Shown here: piece by piece, positions 15,516-23,491 of the stretch
Layout: each line of letters opens with the position of its first letter
Numbering within the stretch: the first letter of the stretch is position 1
Source: an uncultured Planctomycetales bacterium
Lineage (GTDB): Bacteria > Planctomycetota > Planctomycetia > Isosphaerales > Isosphaeraceae
Direction of reading: 5' to 3'
NCBI GenBank assembly: GCA_937907525.1
Contig: CALCIB010000153.1
Span: 1 to 32,658, forward strand
Length of the DNA: 32,658 nt
Notes under the pieces: model-generated
Seen by the model: only the letters and a program-made list of their open reading frames with translations
What the model was told of the DNA's origin: nothing
The model's database searches: none
Translations under genes and position numbers: made by a program

Positions 15516-15535
15516 GAAATGAAATGAAATGAAAT
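15516..15535 (+). repeat. GAAAT pentanucleotide repeat, four copies
   Basis: Four exact copies of GAAAT in tandem directly after the prepilin peptidase gene. AT-rich short tandem repeats are rare in this GC-rich window. It abuts the palindromic element at 15540. Confidence 0.85.
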
Positions 15536-15539
15536 GATG

Positions 15540-15686
15540 CCCCCTCTCCCGCCGGGAGAGGGTGCCGCGAAGCGGCGGGTGAGGGTCGCGGCGCTTCGCG
15601 GGCGCCGGACGCAAGCCGGCGCTCCCTCCGAAGCGCGACGACCCTCACCCGGCCCTTCGGGCCACCCTCTCCCGGTGGGAGAGGGG
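15540..15686. repeat. Palindromic intergenic element, copy 6 (CTCTCCCGCCGGGAGAG subtype)
   Basis: A third arm type, CCCTCTCCCGCCGGGAGAGG, with the same overall plan and a GGGTGAGGGTCG / CCCTCACCC boundary. ATGAAAT flanks lie in inverted orientation on both sides. It separates the peptidase and cpaB genes within the Tad operon. Confidence 0.8.
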
Positions 15687-15729
15687 ATTCACGAATTTCA
15701 TAGACAATTGCAAATTAAGGAAGATCATT

Positions 15730-16806
15730 ATGAGGCCCCAGACGTTCGCGGTGGTGCTGCTCGCCCTGGTCAGCGGCCTGGCCGCGGTCTGGGGCGTGAA
15801 CTCGTTGCGGAGGAAGCCGCCGACGGCCGCCGTCGCCGAGGAGAAGACGGCGGTGGCCTTCGCGCTTGAAGACCTGCCGCAAGACGAGCCGATCGACGCC
15901 GAGAAGATCGAGATCCGCCAGATTCCGAAGTCCCAGGCGCCGGAGGGCGCGCTGGCGTCCGCGGAGGACGTCGAGGCGCGGATCCCGGCCATCGCGACGC
16001 TCAAGGGGGAGGCGGTCGTCGAGGCCAAGCTCCTGCCCAGGGGGGAGAAGCCGGCGACGTTTTCGGTGGTATTCGCGCTTAAGGATCTCGTCGCGGGCAT
16101 GCCCATCGATCCGTCCTGGGTCGAGGCCCGCGACGTCCCCAGGTCGAAGGCGCCGGAGGGCTTCCTGGTCTCGGCGGAGGACGCGGCCTCGCGCGCCCCC
16201 GCGGTCGCGATCCCCAAGGACGAGCCGGTGGTCGAACTCAAGCTGCTCCCCAGGGAGAGCCGGCCGAACCTGGCCCTAATGGTCCCGCCGGGGATGCGCG
16301 CCTTCACCGTCCAGACCCCCAGGTTCTCGCCGACGCTCGCCGGCCTGATCCGACGCGGCAACCGCGTGGACGTCCTGCTGACGACCGCGCCGTCCGATCA
16401 AGCGTCCCCGGCGCCGACGAGCCCGACCGCCGCGCCGGGCCCGGCGAAGGCCGAGGCCGCGACCGTGACCGTGATCCAGAACGCCGAGGTGCTGGAGTTC
16501 CACGAGACCAGCAATCCCAGGGACGAACTCGACGGCGCCGCCGCGGTCACGCTGCTGGTCACGCCCCGTCAGGCCGCGGTCCTGGACCTGGCGCGGAACA
16601 AGGGCTCGCTTCAGTTGTCGCTCCGCAACGACGACGACGCCGCCTCGGTCGAGAACGCGACGGCCACCCTCGCCGACCTCGCCCTCGAACCGGACCTGGA
16701 GCCGACGACGCTCACCATCCGCACCCTCCGCGGCGCGACCGTCGGCCGCGACGTGATCCGAGTCCCCCGGGGGCGTCGCGCGGCCCCCGCGCCCGCCGTC
16801 CGTTGA
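15730..16806 (+). CDS. cpaB: Flp pilus assembly protein CpaB/RcpC with a duplicated SAF-like region
   Basis: A 358-residue envelope protein with an N-terminal membrane anchor (residues 5-24), exported SAF-type region and C-terminal RcpC domain (about 185-345, including TPRFSPTLAGLIRRGNRVDVLL). Two consecutive segments, about residues 40-106 and 111-177, are clearly homologous: both carry FAL-DL, PID, a conserved APEG, SAED and a VVE-KLLPR ending, with 36 of 66 aligned positions identical by my count. Ordinary CpaB has one such region. It is predicted to stabilise the secretin in the periplasm. The start follows AGGAAG with a short spacer. The gene overlaps the long reading of tadZ only trivially; the chosen tadZ start is 51 bp downstream. 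Confidence 0.9.
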   Translation: MRPQTFAVVLLALVSGLAAVWGVNSLRRKPPTAAVAEEKTAVAFALEDLPQDEPIDAEKIEIRQIPKSQAPEGALASAEDVEARIPAIATLKGEAVVEAKLLPRGEKPATFSVVFALKDLVAGMPIDPSWVEARDVPRSKAPEGFLVSAEDAASRAPAVAIPKDEPVVELKLLPRESRPNLALMVPPGMRAFTVQTPRFSPTLAGLIRRGNRVDVLLTTAPSDQASPAPTSPTAAPGPAKAEAATVTVIQNAEVLEFHETSNPRDELDGAAAVTLLVTPRQAAVLDLARNKGSLQLSLRNDDDAASVENATATLADLALEPDLEPTTLTIRTLRGATVGRDVIRVPRGRRAAPAPAVR

Positions 16807-16856
16807 CCATCCGAGACTCATATGTAGGAATGCCGCGAACCGGCAAGGGAATGACG

Positions 16857-18044
16857 ATGGCGAACTTCATCGTGGCCGACGACGAATCGACCGCCGCGCG
16901 GGTCCGCTCGGTCCTCTCCTTCCACGATCCCGACGCGCCGGCGGCCGAGGCGGTGACGTCGACGTCGGCCGTCGGCAGGCTGGCGCGGGAGAAGGACGCG
17001 GGGGTCGTGGTCGTGTCGCTCCCCGCCGATCCGGCCGCGGCGCTGGAGCTTGTGGCGCGGCTCGCGCCTTACGTCGGCGGCGGACTGCTGGCGGTGGGGC
17101 CGACGTCGGACGCCCGGCTCGTCGTGGGGGCGCTCCGCGCGGGGGCGAGCGACTATCTGGACCGGGGCGAATTGGAGGTCGAACTGGCCGCGGCCCTGAA
17201 GCGGCTGGCCGCGCCCCGGGCCGCGGCGAACCTGGGGAAGGTGGTCGCGGTCCTGGGCGCCTGCGGCGGCGCGGGGGCCAGCACGATCGCCGCCAACCTG
17301 GCCGTCGCCCTGGCCGCCGACCGCGGCTCCGCCGGGCTCGCCGACCTGAAGCTGGAGACCGGCGACCTGGCGGCGCTTCTGGATCTGAAGCCCAAGTTCA
17401 CCCTGGCGGATCTCTCCCGCAACGGCGCGGCGTTCGATCGCGCCATGCTCGAACGGACGCTCGTCCGCCACGAGTCCGGCGCGGCCTTGCTCGCCGCTCC
17501 CGCGCGCGTGGCCGACGCCGCCTTGGTCCGGGTGGAGACCGTCGCGCGAGCGCTCGACCTGGCCCGCGAGATCTTCCCGTTCACGATCGTCGACGTCGAC
17601 CATTCGTATCGCGAGGAGCAGCTCGCGGCCTTGGGGGCGTCGGACGTCCTTTTGCTGCCGTTGCGGCTGGACTTCAACGCGCTGCGGAACGTCCACCGGG
17701 CGCTTGAGCACCTGGGCCGGCTGGGACTGGCCGGCGGTCGCGCGCGGCTGGTGGTCAACCGCGGCGGGCGCCCCGGCGAGGTCCCCCGCGCCAAGGCGGA
17801 GGAGGCGTTGGGGATGAAGATCGTCCACGTCGTCCCGGAAGACGTCAAGACCGTCGCTCGGGCCAACGACAACGGCGTCCCCGTGGTGATCGAGGCGCCG
17901 AACTCGCGCGCCGGCCGGGCGCTGGTCCAGTTGGCGAGGTCGCTCGCGCCGGCCCCGGAGAAGGCGGGGCCGGCCGTCCGCGCCGGGGCCCGCGGCGGCT
18001 GGCGCTCCTGGCGTCGCCGCGCCGCGGCGACCGCCGCGACCTAG
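16857..18044 (+). CDS. tadZ: TadZ/CpaE-type atypical ParA ATPase
   Basis: A 395-residue cytoplasmic protein that in known Tad systems localises the assembly machine. An N-terminal receiver-like domain (about residues 1-120) lacks the phospho-acceptor aspartate (the position reads VVVVSLPADP), so it is probably an atypical receiver. The ParA/MinD-like domain has a deviant Walker A, GACGGAGASTIAANLA, without the usual signature and catalytic lysines, as in TadZ relatives. DVDHSYREEQLAALGASDVLLLPLRL matches the Walker B/switch region. ATG 16857 is chosen over longer alternatives because AAGGGA lies 6 nt upstream. The C-terminus is a short basic tail (GGWRSWRRRAAATAAT). A palindromic element and 243 bp separate it from tadA. 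Confidence 0.88.
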   Translation: MANFIVADDESTAARVRSVLSFHDPDAPAAEAVTSTSAVGRLAREKDAGVVVVSLPADPAAALELVARLAPYVGGGLLAVGPTSDARLVVGALRAGASDYLDRGELEVELAAALKRLAAPRAAANLGKVVAVLGACGGAGASTIAANLAVALAADRGSAGLADLKLETGDLAALLDLKPKFTLADLSRNGAAFDRAMLERTLVRHESGAALLAAPARVADAALVRVETVARALDLAREIFPFTIVDVDHSYREEQLAALGASDVLLLPLRLDFNALRNVHRALEHLGRLGLAGGRARLVVNRGGRPGEVPRAKAEEALGMKIVHVVPEDVKTVARANDNGVPVVIEAPNSRAGRALVQLARSLAPAPEKAGPAVRAGARGGWRSWRRRAAATAAT

Positions 18045-18075
18045 GCTTGGATTGAGGCGGCGCGCGCCGGAAGAC

Positions 18076-18204
18076 TTCCCTTCTCCCCTGGTGGGAGAAG
18101 CTGGCCGAAGGCCGGATGAGGGGGGGACCGTCCGGGGGCTTTCGGTCGCGCCACCCCTCATCCGCCCCTTCGGGGCACCTTCTCCCACAAGGGGAGAAGG
18201 GGGA
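18076..18204. repeat. Palindromic intergenic element, copy 7 (CTTCTCCCC subtype)
   Basis: Same two-arm plan as the copies at 642 and 7748, with GGCCGAAGGCCGGATGAGG near the left arm and the inverted GGGGCACCTTCTCCCAC near the right. It lies in the tadZ-tadA gap; the rest of that gap holds only the AGGAGG ribosome site of tadA. Confidence 0.85.
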
Positions 18205-18287
18205 TCACCAATCCGACGCCGTGACAGGCGAACCCTCGCGATACCGCCGCCGCGACGGCCGGCACGCGATCCAGGAGGCGGACGACG

Positions 18288-19706
18288 ATGGCCGCGACAG
18301 CCGGCATGACGGACTTGAACCGCTCCGGGCCGCTCACGGCCGAGGAGCGGCACCTGCGCAACAAGAAGGAACTGCACCAGAAGCTCATCTCCGAGCTGGA
18401 CCTCTCGGCGATCGGGTCGATGAGCGAGGACGAGATCCGCGTCGAGCTTCGCCGCGGCGCGGAACAACTCTGCCTGCGGCACGACGACCTGCTGAGCGTC
18501 TCGGAGCGAGAGCGGCTCGTCGAGGACGTGATGGACGAGACGTTCGGCATCGGGCCGCTTGAGACCCTGATGCGCGATCCGGCCGTCTCCGACATCCTGG
18601 TCAACGGCCCCGACACGATCTACGTCGAGAAGGGGGGCCGGCTGGAACGGACGGACGTCGTCTTCAACGACGAGAAACATCTTCAAGAGATCGTCCGTCG
18701 GATCGTCGCGCGGGTCGGCCGTCGGATCGACGAGACCTCGCCCCTCTGCGACGCCCGGCTCCCCGACGGCTCGCGCGTCAACGCGGTGATCCCGCCGCTG
18801 GCGCTCGACGGCACCTTGCTCTCGATCCGACGCGCGGGGAAGTCGCCGCTCCTGGTGGACGACCTGGTGGCCAAGCGGGCGATGACGCGGGAGATGGTCG
18901 ACTTCCTCTCCGCCTGCATCCGGGGCCGGATCAACATGGTCATCTCCGGCGGCACCGGCTCGGGCAAGACGACGCTCCTGAACGCCCTCTCCTCGTTCAT
19001 CCCCGAGGACGAGCGGGTGGTGACGATCGAGGACGCCGCGGAACTGAGGCTGCAACAGCCGCACGTCGCCAGGATGGAGACCCGGCCGCCGAACATCGAG
19101 GGGGAGGGCGCGATCCTCACGAGGGACCTGGTGAAGAACGCCCTGCGGATGCGGCCGGAGCGGATCGTCGTCGGCGAGTGTCGCGGCGGCGAGACGTTGG
19201 ACATGCTCCAGGCCATGAACACCGGCCACGACGGCTCCTTGACCACGATCCACGCCAACGACACCCGCGACGCCATCGGCCGCATGGAGATGATGGTCGG
19301 CATGGCCGGCTTCGACCTCCCCATCTGGATCATCCGCCGCCAGATCGCCTCGGCGGTGCAGATCCTGGTGCAGGCGGCGCGACTCTCCGGCGGCGTCCGG
19401 CGGATCATCAAGGTGTCGGAGATCGTCGGCATGGAGGACGACGTGGTCAGCATGCAGGACATCTTCGTCTTCAAGCAGACCGGCGTGGACGCGGATCGTC
19501 GGGCGCAGGGCTACCACTTCTGCACCGGCGTGCGGCCCAAGTGCCTGGCGAGGTTGGAGGAGGGGGGGATGAGCCTGCCGCCCGACATGTTCGAGTCTCG
19601 GATCCTCACGCCCCAGCCGGCGCCCGAGCCTCCCGCGCCGGGGCCCGCCGTCGAGGGCGAGCGGCTCTGGGGGCTCTTCGGCCGCGGTCGGGAGGCGTCG
19701 TCGTGA
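18288..19706 (+). CDS. tadA: TadA/CpaF secretion ATPase
   Basis: A 472-residue hexameric ATPase that powers Tad pilus assembly on the cytoplasmic face. The N-terminal region ends in the conserved ERLVEDVMDETFGIGPLETLM. The core has VSDILVNGPDTIYVEKGG, Walker A GGTGSGKTTLLN (221 onward), the Asp box around VVTIEDAAELRLQQPHV, and the His box/Walker B region VGECRGGETLDMLQAMNTGHDG followed by TTIHANDTRDA. The start follows AGGAGG by 9 nt. A Pro-rich C-terminal extension (about 40 residues, ILTPQPAPEPPAPGP) is not part of the ATPase core. It overlaps tadB by 4 bp (GTGA). Confidence 0.95.
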   Translation: MAATAGMTDLNRSGPLTAEERHLRNKKELHQKLISELDLSAIGSMSEDEIRVELRRGAEQLCLRHDDLLSVSERERLVEDVMDETFGIGPLETLMRDPAVSDILVNGPDTIYVEKGGRLERTDVVFNDEKHLQEIVRRIVARVGRRIDETSPLCDARLPDGSRVNAVIPPLALDGTLLSIRRAGKSPLLVDDLVAKRAMTREMVDFLSACIRGRINMVISGGTGSGKTTLLNALSSFIPEDERVVTIEDAAELRLQQPHVARMETRPPNIEGEGAILTRDLVKNALRMRPERIVVGECRGGETLDMLQAMNTGHDGSLTTIHANDTRDAIGRMEMMVGMAGFDLPIWIIRRQIASAVQILVQAARLSGGVRRIIKVSEIVGMEDDVVSMQDIFVFKQTGVDADRRAQGYHFCTGVRPKCLARLEEGGMSLPPDMFESRILTPQPAPEPPAPGPAVEGERLWGLFGRGREASS

Positions 19707-20668
19707 ACGACTCGATGGTGGTCGCGTTGGCGGGGGCCTCCGCCGTCGCGTTCGTGGTCGCGGTCTATCAGGTGGTCTCCGACCTCTTCCTCCGCGACCG
19801 CGCGCGGGTCAGCGACCGGGTGGACGTCGAGTTCCTCAAGCGGAAGGCGGCGGCGGCGACGCGGAAGAAGGCGTCGTTGTTCAAGGATCTCGACCACGCG
19901 GCCGTCGCGCGGCGCGAGGGCGCCCGGCCGGGTTGGATGGAGCGGTTCGAGACGATGGTGGAGCAGTCCGGCCTGGACGTGGAGCCGAAGCGGCTGCTGG
20001 CGATCGCCGCGGGGGCCGCGACGGTCCTGGGGGCGCTCGGGTTCGCGGCGCGGGGCAGTCCGCTGCACGCCGCGATCGCCGCGGTCGTCGGCGGGGCGGC
20101 GCCGATCTGGTACGTCAAGCGCCGTCGCGACGCCCGGATCGAGAAGCTCCGCTCGCAGTTGGCCGACGCCTTCGAGCTGATGGCCCGGGTCGTCCGCGCC
20201 GGGCAGAGCCTGGGGCAGGCGATCCTGGGGGTGGCCCAGGAGTTCCCCCAGCCGATCTCCGCCGAGTTCGCCTATTGCTACGAGCAGCAGAACCTGGGAC
20301 TCTCGCCCGAGCTGGCCTTTCGCGACCTGACGCGGCGCACCGGGATCGTGGAACTGAAGATCTTCGTCCTGGCGGTGCTGGTGCAGCAGCAGACCGGCGG
20401 CAACCTCTCGGAGATGCTGGCGAAGCTGGCCGGCGTGGTCCGCGAACGCTACCGCATCCGCGGGGTGATCTCGGCGCTCACGGCCGAGGGCCGGATGCAG
20501 GGCTGGATCCTGGCGGCGATGCCGCCGTTGATGCTCCTTCTCCTGCTGGTCCTCAACTACGGCTACGCCTCGGTCCTCTTCGACCATACCGACGTCCTGG
20601 CGGCGGCGTTCGGGGCCGAGGCGGTCGGCGTGCTTTGGATCCGCAAGATCGTGAACTTCGATTTTTGA
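19703..20668 (+). CDS. tadB: TadB inner-membrane platform protein (T2SSF domain)
   Basis: A 321-residue platform subunit. An N-terminal TM helix (about residues 5-25) is followed by a cytoplasmic region, a TM pair near 92-125 (IAAGAATVLGALGFAA and HAAIAAVVGGAAPIWYV), the T2SSF helical domain (LADAFELMARVVRAGQSLGQA, LAVLVQQQTGGNLSEMLAKL) and C-terminal TM helices (WILAAMPPLMLLLLLVLNYG). The GTG start at 19703 overlaps the tadA stop and has GGGAGG 7 nt upstream; the ATG at 19715 is too far from that site. Translational coupling to tadA is expected. It should dimerise with TadC and contact TadA. Confidence 0.93.
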   Translation: MNDSMVVALAGASAVAFVVAVYQVVSDLFLRDRARVSDRVDVEFLKRKAAAATRKKASLFKDLDHAAVARREGARPGWMERFETMVEQSGLDVEPKRLLAIAAGAATVLGALGFAARGSPLHAAIAAVVGGAAPIWYVKRRRDARIEKLRSQLADAFELMARVVRAGQSLGQAILGVAQEFPQPISAEFAYCYEQQNLGLSPELAFRDLTRRTGIVELKIFVLAVLVQQQTGGNLSEMLAKLAGVVRERYRIRGVISALTAEGRMQGWILAAMPPLMLLLLLVLNYGYASVLFDHTDVLAAAFGAEAVGVLWIRKIVNFDF

Positions 20669-20675
20669 GGCGGCC

Positions 20676-21692
20676 ATGGACTCGGAGACGACGGGGCTTC
20701 TGGCGGTCTTCGCGGCGGTCGCGGGCCTGGCGCTGGCGATCGGGCTGGCGCTTTCGAGCCGTCGCGGCCGGCTGTCCGCGCGGCTGGACGACCTGGCGGG
20801 CAAGGGACCGCGCGACGGCGAGGCGGCCGAGCGGCCCGAGGCGGTCGTCAGGCTGGCGCGCAAGACGCTGCCGAAGCTGGGCAAGGCGATCGTCCCGGAG
20901 GACGAGAAGGAGCGCAACCGGCTGGCCGCGCGGCTGACGTTCGCCGGGCTGTACAACCGCCAGGCGATGTATCTGTTCCTGGGCGTCAAGCTGTCGCTCA
21001 TGATCGTCGGCTCGGTCCTGGGGGTGGGGTTGATCCTGTCCAAGGCGGCGTCGCCGACGACGTCGATGGGCGCGGCGCTCGCGCTGTTCGTCGCGGGGAT
21101 GGTCGGCCCGAGCTTCTGGCTGGACCGTCGCCGCAAGCAGCGTCAAATCCAACTCCGGCGCGCCCTTCCCGACGCCCTGGACGTGCTGATCATCTGCCTG
21201 GAGGGGGGCTTGAGCTTTCAGGCGGGGTTGAAGCGGGTCGCCGAGGAGATCGCCTCGGCGCACCCGCTTTTGGGGGGCGAGCTGCGGATCGTCGACCGGG
21301 AGATCCAGCTCGGGCGTTCGCCGGGCGACGCGCTTCTGCGGTTCGCCGAGCGGGTGGGTCTGGACGAGGCGGCCTCGATGGCGACGGTGGTGGGGCAGGC
21401 GGAGCGGTTCGGCGCCAGCCTGGTCAAGAGCCTCAAGGCCCACTCCGAGATGCTCCGCGAGCGCCGCAAGCAGAAGGCCGAGGAGCAGGCGCAGAAGGCG
21501 GCGACCAAGATCCTCTTCCCGACCTTGTTGTGCATCTTCCCGGCGGTCTTCGTGATCCTTCTGGCGCCGGCCGTCTATCAGACGATGGAGGCCCTGGGAG
21601 GCATGGGGGGCGGCGCGGCGACGGCGCAGGCCGCCGCCAAGACCGTCGCCGCGCCGGCGCCGGCGCCGGCGCCGGCGTCACCGGGTCGCTGA
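20676..21692 (+). CDS. tadC: TadC inner-membrane platform protein (T2SSF domain)
   Basis: A 338-residue second platform subunit. One N-terminal TM helix (about 7-26), TM helices near 99-122 and 130-148 (SMGAALALFVAGMVGPSFWL), the T2SSF domain with LPDALDVLIICLEGGLSFQ and VVGQAERFGASLVKSLKAHS, and a C-terminal TM helix (FPTLLCIFPAVFVILLAPAV). It begins 7 bp after tadB with a GAGG site. The last 35 residues are an Ala/Gly/Pro tail (APAPAPAPA) encoded by a 6-bp GCCGGC tandem repeat. The 3' end overlaps the convergent tadD reading frame by 15 bp. It closes the plus-strand half of the locus. Confidence 0.93.
   Translation: MDSETTGLLAVFAAVAGLALAIGLALSSRRGRLSARLDDLAGKGPRDGEAAERPEAVVRLARKTLPKLGKAIVPEDEKERNRLAARLTFAGLYNRQAMYLFLGVKLSLMIVGSVLGVGLILSKAASPTTSMGAALALFVAGMVGPSFWLDRRRKQRQIQLRRALPDALDVLIICLEGGLSFQAGLKRVAEEIASAHPLLGGELRIVDREIQLGRSPGDALLRFAERVGLDEAASMATVVGQAERFGASLVKSLKAHSEMLRERRKQKAEEQAQKAATKILFPTLLCIFPAVFVILLAPAVYQTMEALGGMGGGAATAQAAAKTVAAPAPAPAPASPGR
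21652..21677 (+). repeat. GCCGGC-type hexanucleotide tandem repeat
   Basis: About four and a half copies of a 6-bp unit at the tadC 3' end, coding for the alternating Ala-Pro tail. It lies within the region where the two convergent transcripts meet. Confidence 0.75.
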
Positions 21693-22398
21693 GGCGTGGG
21701 CGACCGCCGGGTCGGCCTTGGGCGCGCTCGCGGCCAGGGCGGCGTCGGCGGCGCGGAGGCCCTCGAGGGCCGCGGCCGAGTCGGGCTTGGCGGCCAGCGC
21801 GGCGGCGTAGAGTTCGCGGGCCTCGTCGACGCGCCCCTCCATCGCCGTCGCCAGGGCGAGGTTGGCCCGGGCGTCGGCGGGGTCGAGGCCGGCCCTGGCG
21901 AACTCGGCCAACGCCCCCTCGCGGTCCCCCTGGCGGGCGAGGGTCAAACCGAGGTTGTTACGCGCCCTCGCGTTCCTCGGATCGCGTTTGAGGGCCGCGC
22001 GGAAGTCGGCCTCGGCGTCGGCCCAGCTTCGACGGAGGTAGCGCGCGTAGCCGCGGTCGCAGAGGATTTCGGGATCGTCGGGCGCGAGCTTCAGGGCCCT
22101 GGCGAACCGCGCGTCGGCGGCTTTCTCGTCGCCGCGCTGGCAGGCGAGGACGGCCAGGCGGCCCTCGGCGTCGGCGCGGCGGGGGTCTTTTTCGAGGGCG
22201 CGGACGTAGGCTTGCTCGGCCCTGTCGAGGTCGCCGGACTCCTCAAGCGCCCTGTCGCTTCGTGACCTTCGCGGTCGGCCCGCCGTCCAGGGGCGACGTC
22301 GACTCGCGCCCGCCCCGCCGCGACGGGCCGCCGCGGCAGCCGGCGCTGAGCAGGGCGGCGGAAAGTGAAAGAGCGATCAAGCGTCGATCGACTCGCAT
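21678..22398 (-). pseudogene. tadD: TadD-like TPR lipoprotein, apparently frameshifted
   Basis: A TPR lipoprotein expected to help secretin assembly, but broken into two frames. The ATG at 22398 starts a lipoprotein leader, MRVDRRLIALSLSAALLSAGC, with a good lipobox (LSAGC). That frame stops at TGA (22243-22245) after about 51 residues. The TPR domain is in the +1 frame, from ALEESGDLDRAEQAYVRALE to a stop at 21678, and has no start codon of its own before an internal TTG at 21947. Removing one G of the GGG run at 22250-22252 would join them as ...KVTKRQALEESGDL.... Three to four TPR units are recognisable. This could be a real mutation, a sequencing error or, less likely, programmed frameshifting. 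It is 16 bp after the CpaD-like gene. Confidence 0.82.
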
Positions 22399-22414
22399 GG
22401 TTCCCCACCCCTCG

Positions 22415-23194
22415 TTACTGGCCCGCGCCCTGCTTGGTGACGCCGCTGGCGCTGTTGATGCCGTTGGAGTTCAGCGGGATCGGCGGCCCGTATCCCTCCG
22501 TCCGGCCCAGGGCGTTGACGCCCACCAGTCGCGCGTCGTTGCCGGACATCCCGAACGCCGCGGGCTGGCCGACCAGCACCCGTTCGGGCCCCACCGGCGT
22601 CGGCGCGGAGGCCAGGATCTCGGCGACGGCGCGCCGCCGATTCTCCGCGAGCGCCGGGTCGTCGGGCGTGCGCTCGACGATCAGCGGGAACGGGCTGGCG
22701 GCGAGTTGCGCCGCGGCCCTGGCGAGTTGGTCGCGGCCGCGGTCGGTCAGTTCCGGCGAGTCGGGGACGAAGTCGTAGTCGTACAGCGTCAATCCGGCCT
22801 CGGCGCCGTTGGAGACCATGGTCCGGCCCATGGCGTAGACCGACGAGCCCAACGGCCGGGGCTTGAACTCCTCCGGGTAGCCGAACAATTTCCCCTGGAT
22901 TCGTCGCCAGTGCCACGAGCGGATCTTCTTGCGGATGAAGTGGGGCCCGCGCTGCGAGGTGGCGACCGGGTCGAGCGGCGCCTTCCCCGGCAGCAACTCC
23001 GGGAGTTCGTAAGGGGGACCCTCCACGGGGATCGGAGCGGGACGGACGACGGGCGGTTCGGCCTCGTCGACTTCCAGGAGGGTCGTCGGCGGCATGGGGG
23101 GCGGGATTTGGACCGGAGCCTCCTGGGCGCGCGCCGTCGCGCCCGCGAGCAGCGTCCCGGCGATCAAGGTCCGTCTCAGGGCTTGAGGGGTCAT
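22415..23194 (-). CDS. Periplasmic Tad protein, CpaD/OmpA-like (tentative)
   Basis: A 259-residue exported protein with an N-terminal signal peptide (TLIAGTLLAGATARAQEA). A Pro-rich segment is followed by a folded domain containing LTLYDYDFVPDSPELTDRGR, an Arg/Ala-rich helix (DQLARAAAQLAASPFPLIVE) and RRRAVAEILASAPTPVG. This alternation of a strand, a long helix and numbering-like repeats resembles CpaD/RcpB and OmpA-type domains; I assign it mainly because it lies between the secretin and tadD on the same strand. The ATG at 23194 has GGAGGAG 9 nt upstream; a longer frame crosses a palindromic element and is unlikely. The C-terminus is Asn/Gly-rich. Confidence 0.7.
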   Translation of the reverse strand: MTPQALRRTLIAGTLLAGATARAQEAPVQIPPPMPPTTLLEVDEAEPPVVRPAPIPVEGPPYELPELLPGKAPLDPVATSQRGPHFIRKKIRSWHWRRIQGKLFGYPEEFKPRPLGSSVYAMGRTMVSNGAEAGLTLYDYDFVPDSPELTDRGRDQLARAAAQLAASPFPLIVERTPDDPALAENRRRAVAEILASAPTPVGPERVLVGQPAAFGMSGNDARLVGVNALGRTEGYGPPIPLNSNGINSASGVTKQGAGQ

Positions 23195-23221
23195 CGCGTC
23201 GCGCTCCTCCGTGAATTCAAC

Positions 23222-23391
23222 GCCCTTCTCCCCTTGAGGGAGAAGGTGGCCCGAAGGGCCGGATGAGGGGTCGACCGGCGTCGAATTTCGGTGTAAGCCA
23301 TGGCTTGATAACGACTTCAAATCCGATGGCCTCCGGTCCCGCCCACCCCCCGTCCGGCCTTCGGCCACCTTCTCCCTCAAGGGGAGAAGGC
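23222..23391. repeat. Palindromic intergenic element, copy 8 (CTTCTCCCC subtype)
   Basis: Arms CCTTCTCCCCTTGAGGGAGA and its inverted form enclose a 100-bp middle. GGCCCGAAGGGCCGGATGAG marks the left boundary. It fills most of the gap between the secretin and the CpaD-like gene, within one presumed operon. Confidence 0.85.
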
Positions 23392-23410
23392 GATGATCGC
23401 CCCGGCTTCT

Positions 23411-23450
23411 GAAAAAGCGTCGGGTCGTCAGCCCGGTGGGAGAGGGGACG
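23411..23450 (+). repeat. 40-bp dispersed repeat, copy A
   Basis: Starts GAAAAAGCGTCGGGTCGTCA and ends in GGGAGAGGGGACG. An inverted copy with 2 mismatches lies at 32604-32643. It may be one end of a further repeat family related to the CTCTCCC subtype. Confidence 0.7.
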
Positions 23451-23491
23451 GACGGTTTGCCAGATACACTTAAAGCGACGTATGACTATTC

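Noticed and set aside
16818..19517. An 899-codon minus-strand open frame
   Set aside because: Antisense to tadZ and tadA and crosses a palindromic repeat; no domain signal.
19715..20668. ATG at 19715 as the tadB start
   Set aside because: The GGGAGG ribosome site is 19 nt away from it but only 7 nt from the overlapping GTG at 19703.
7748..23391. CRISPR array from the many similar palindromic repeats
   Set aside because: Copies are hundreds to thousands of bases apart, vary in length, and there are no regular spacers or cas genes.
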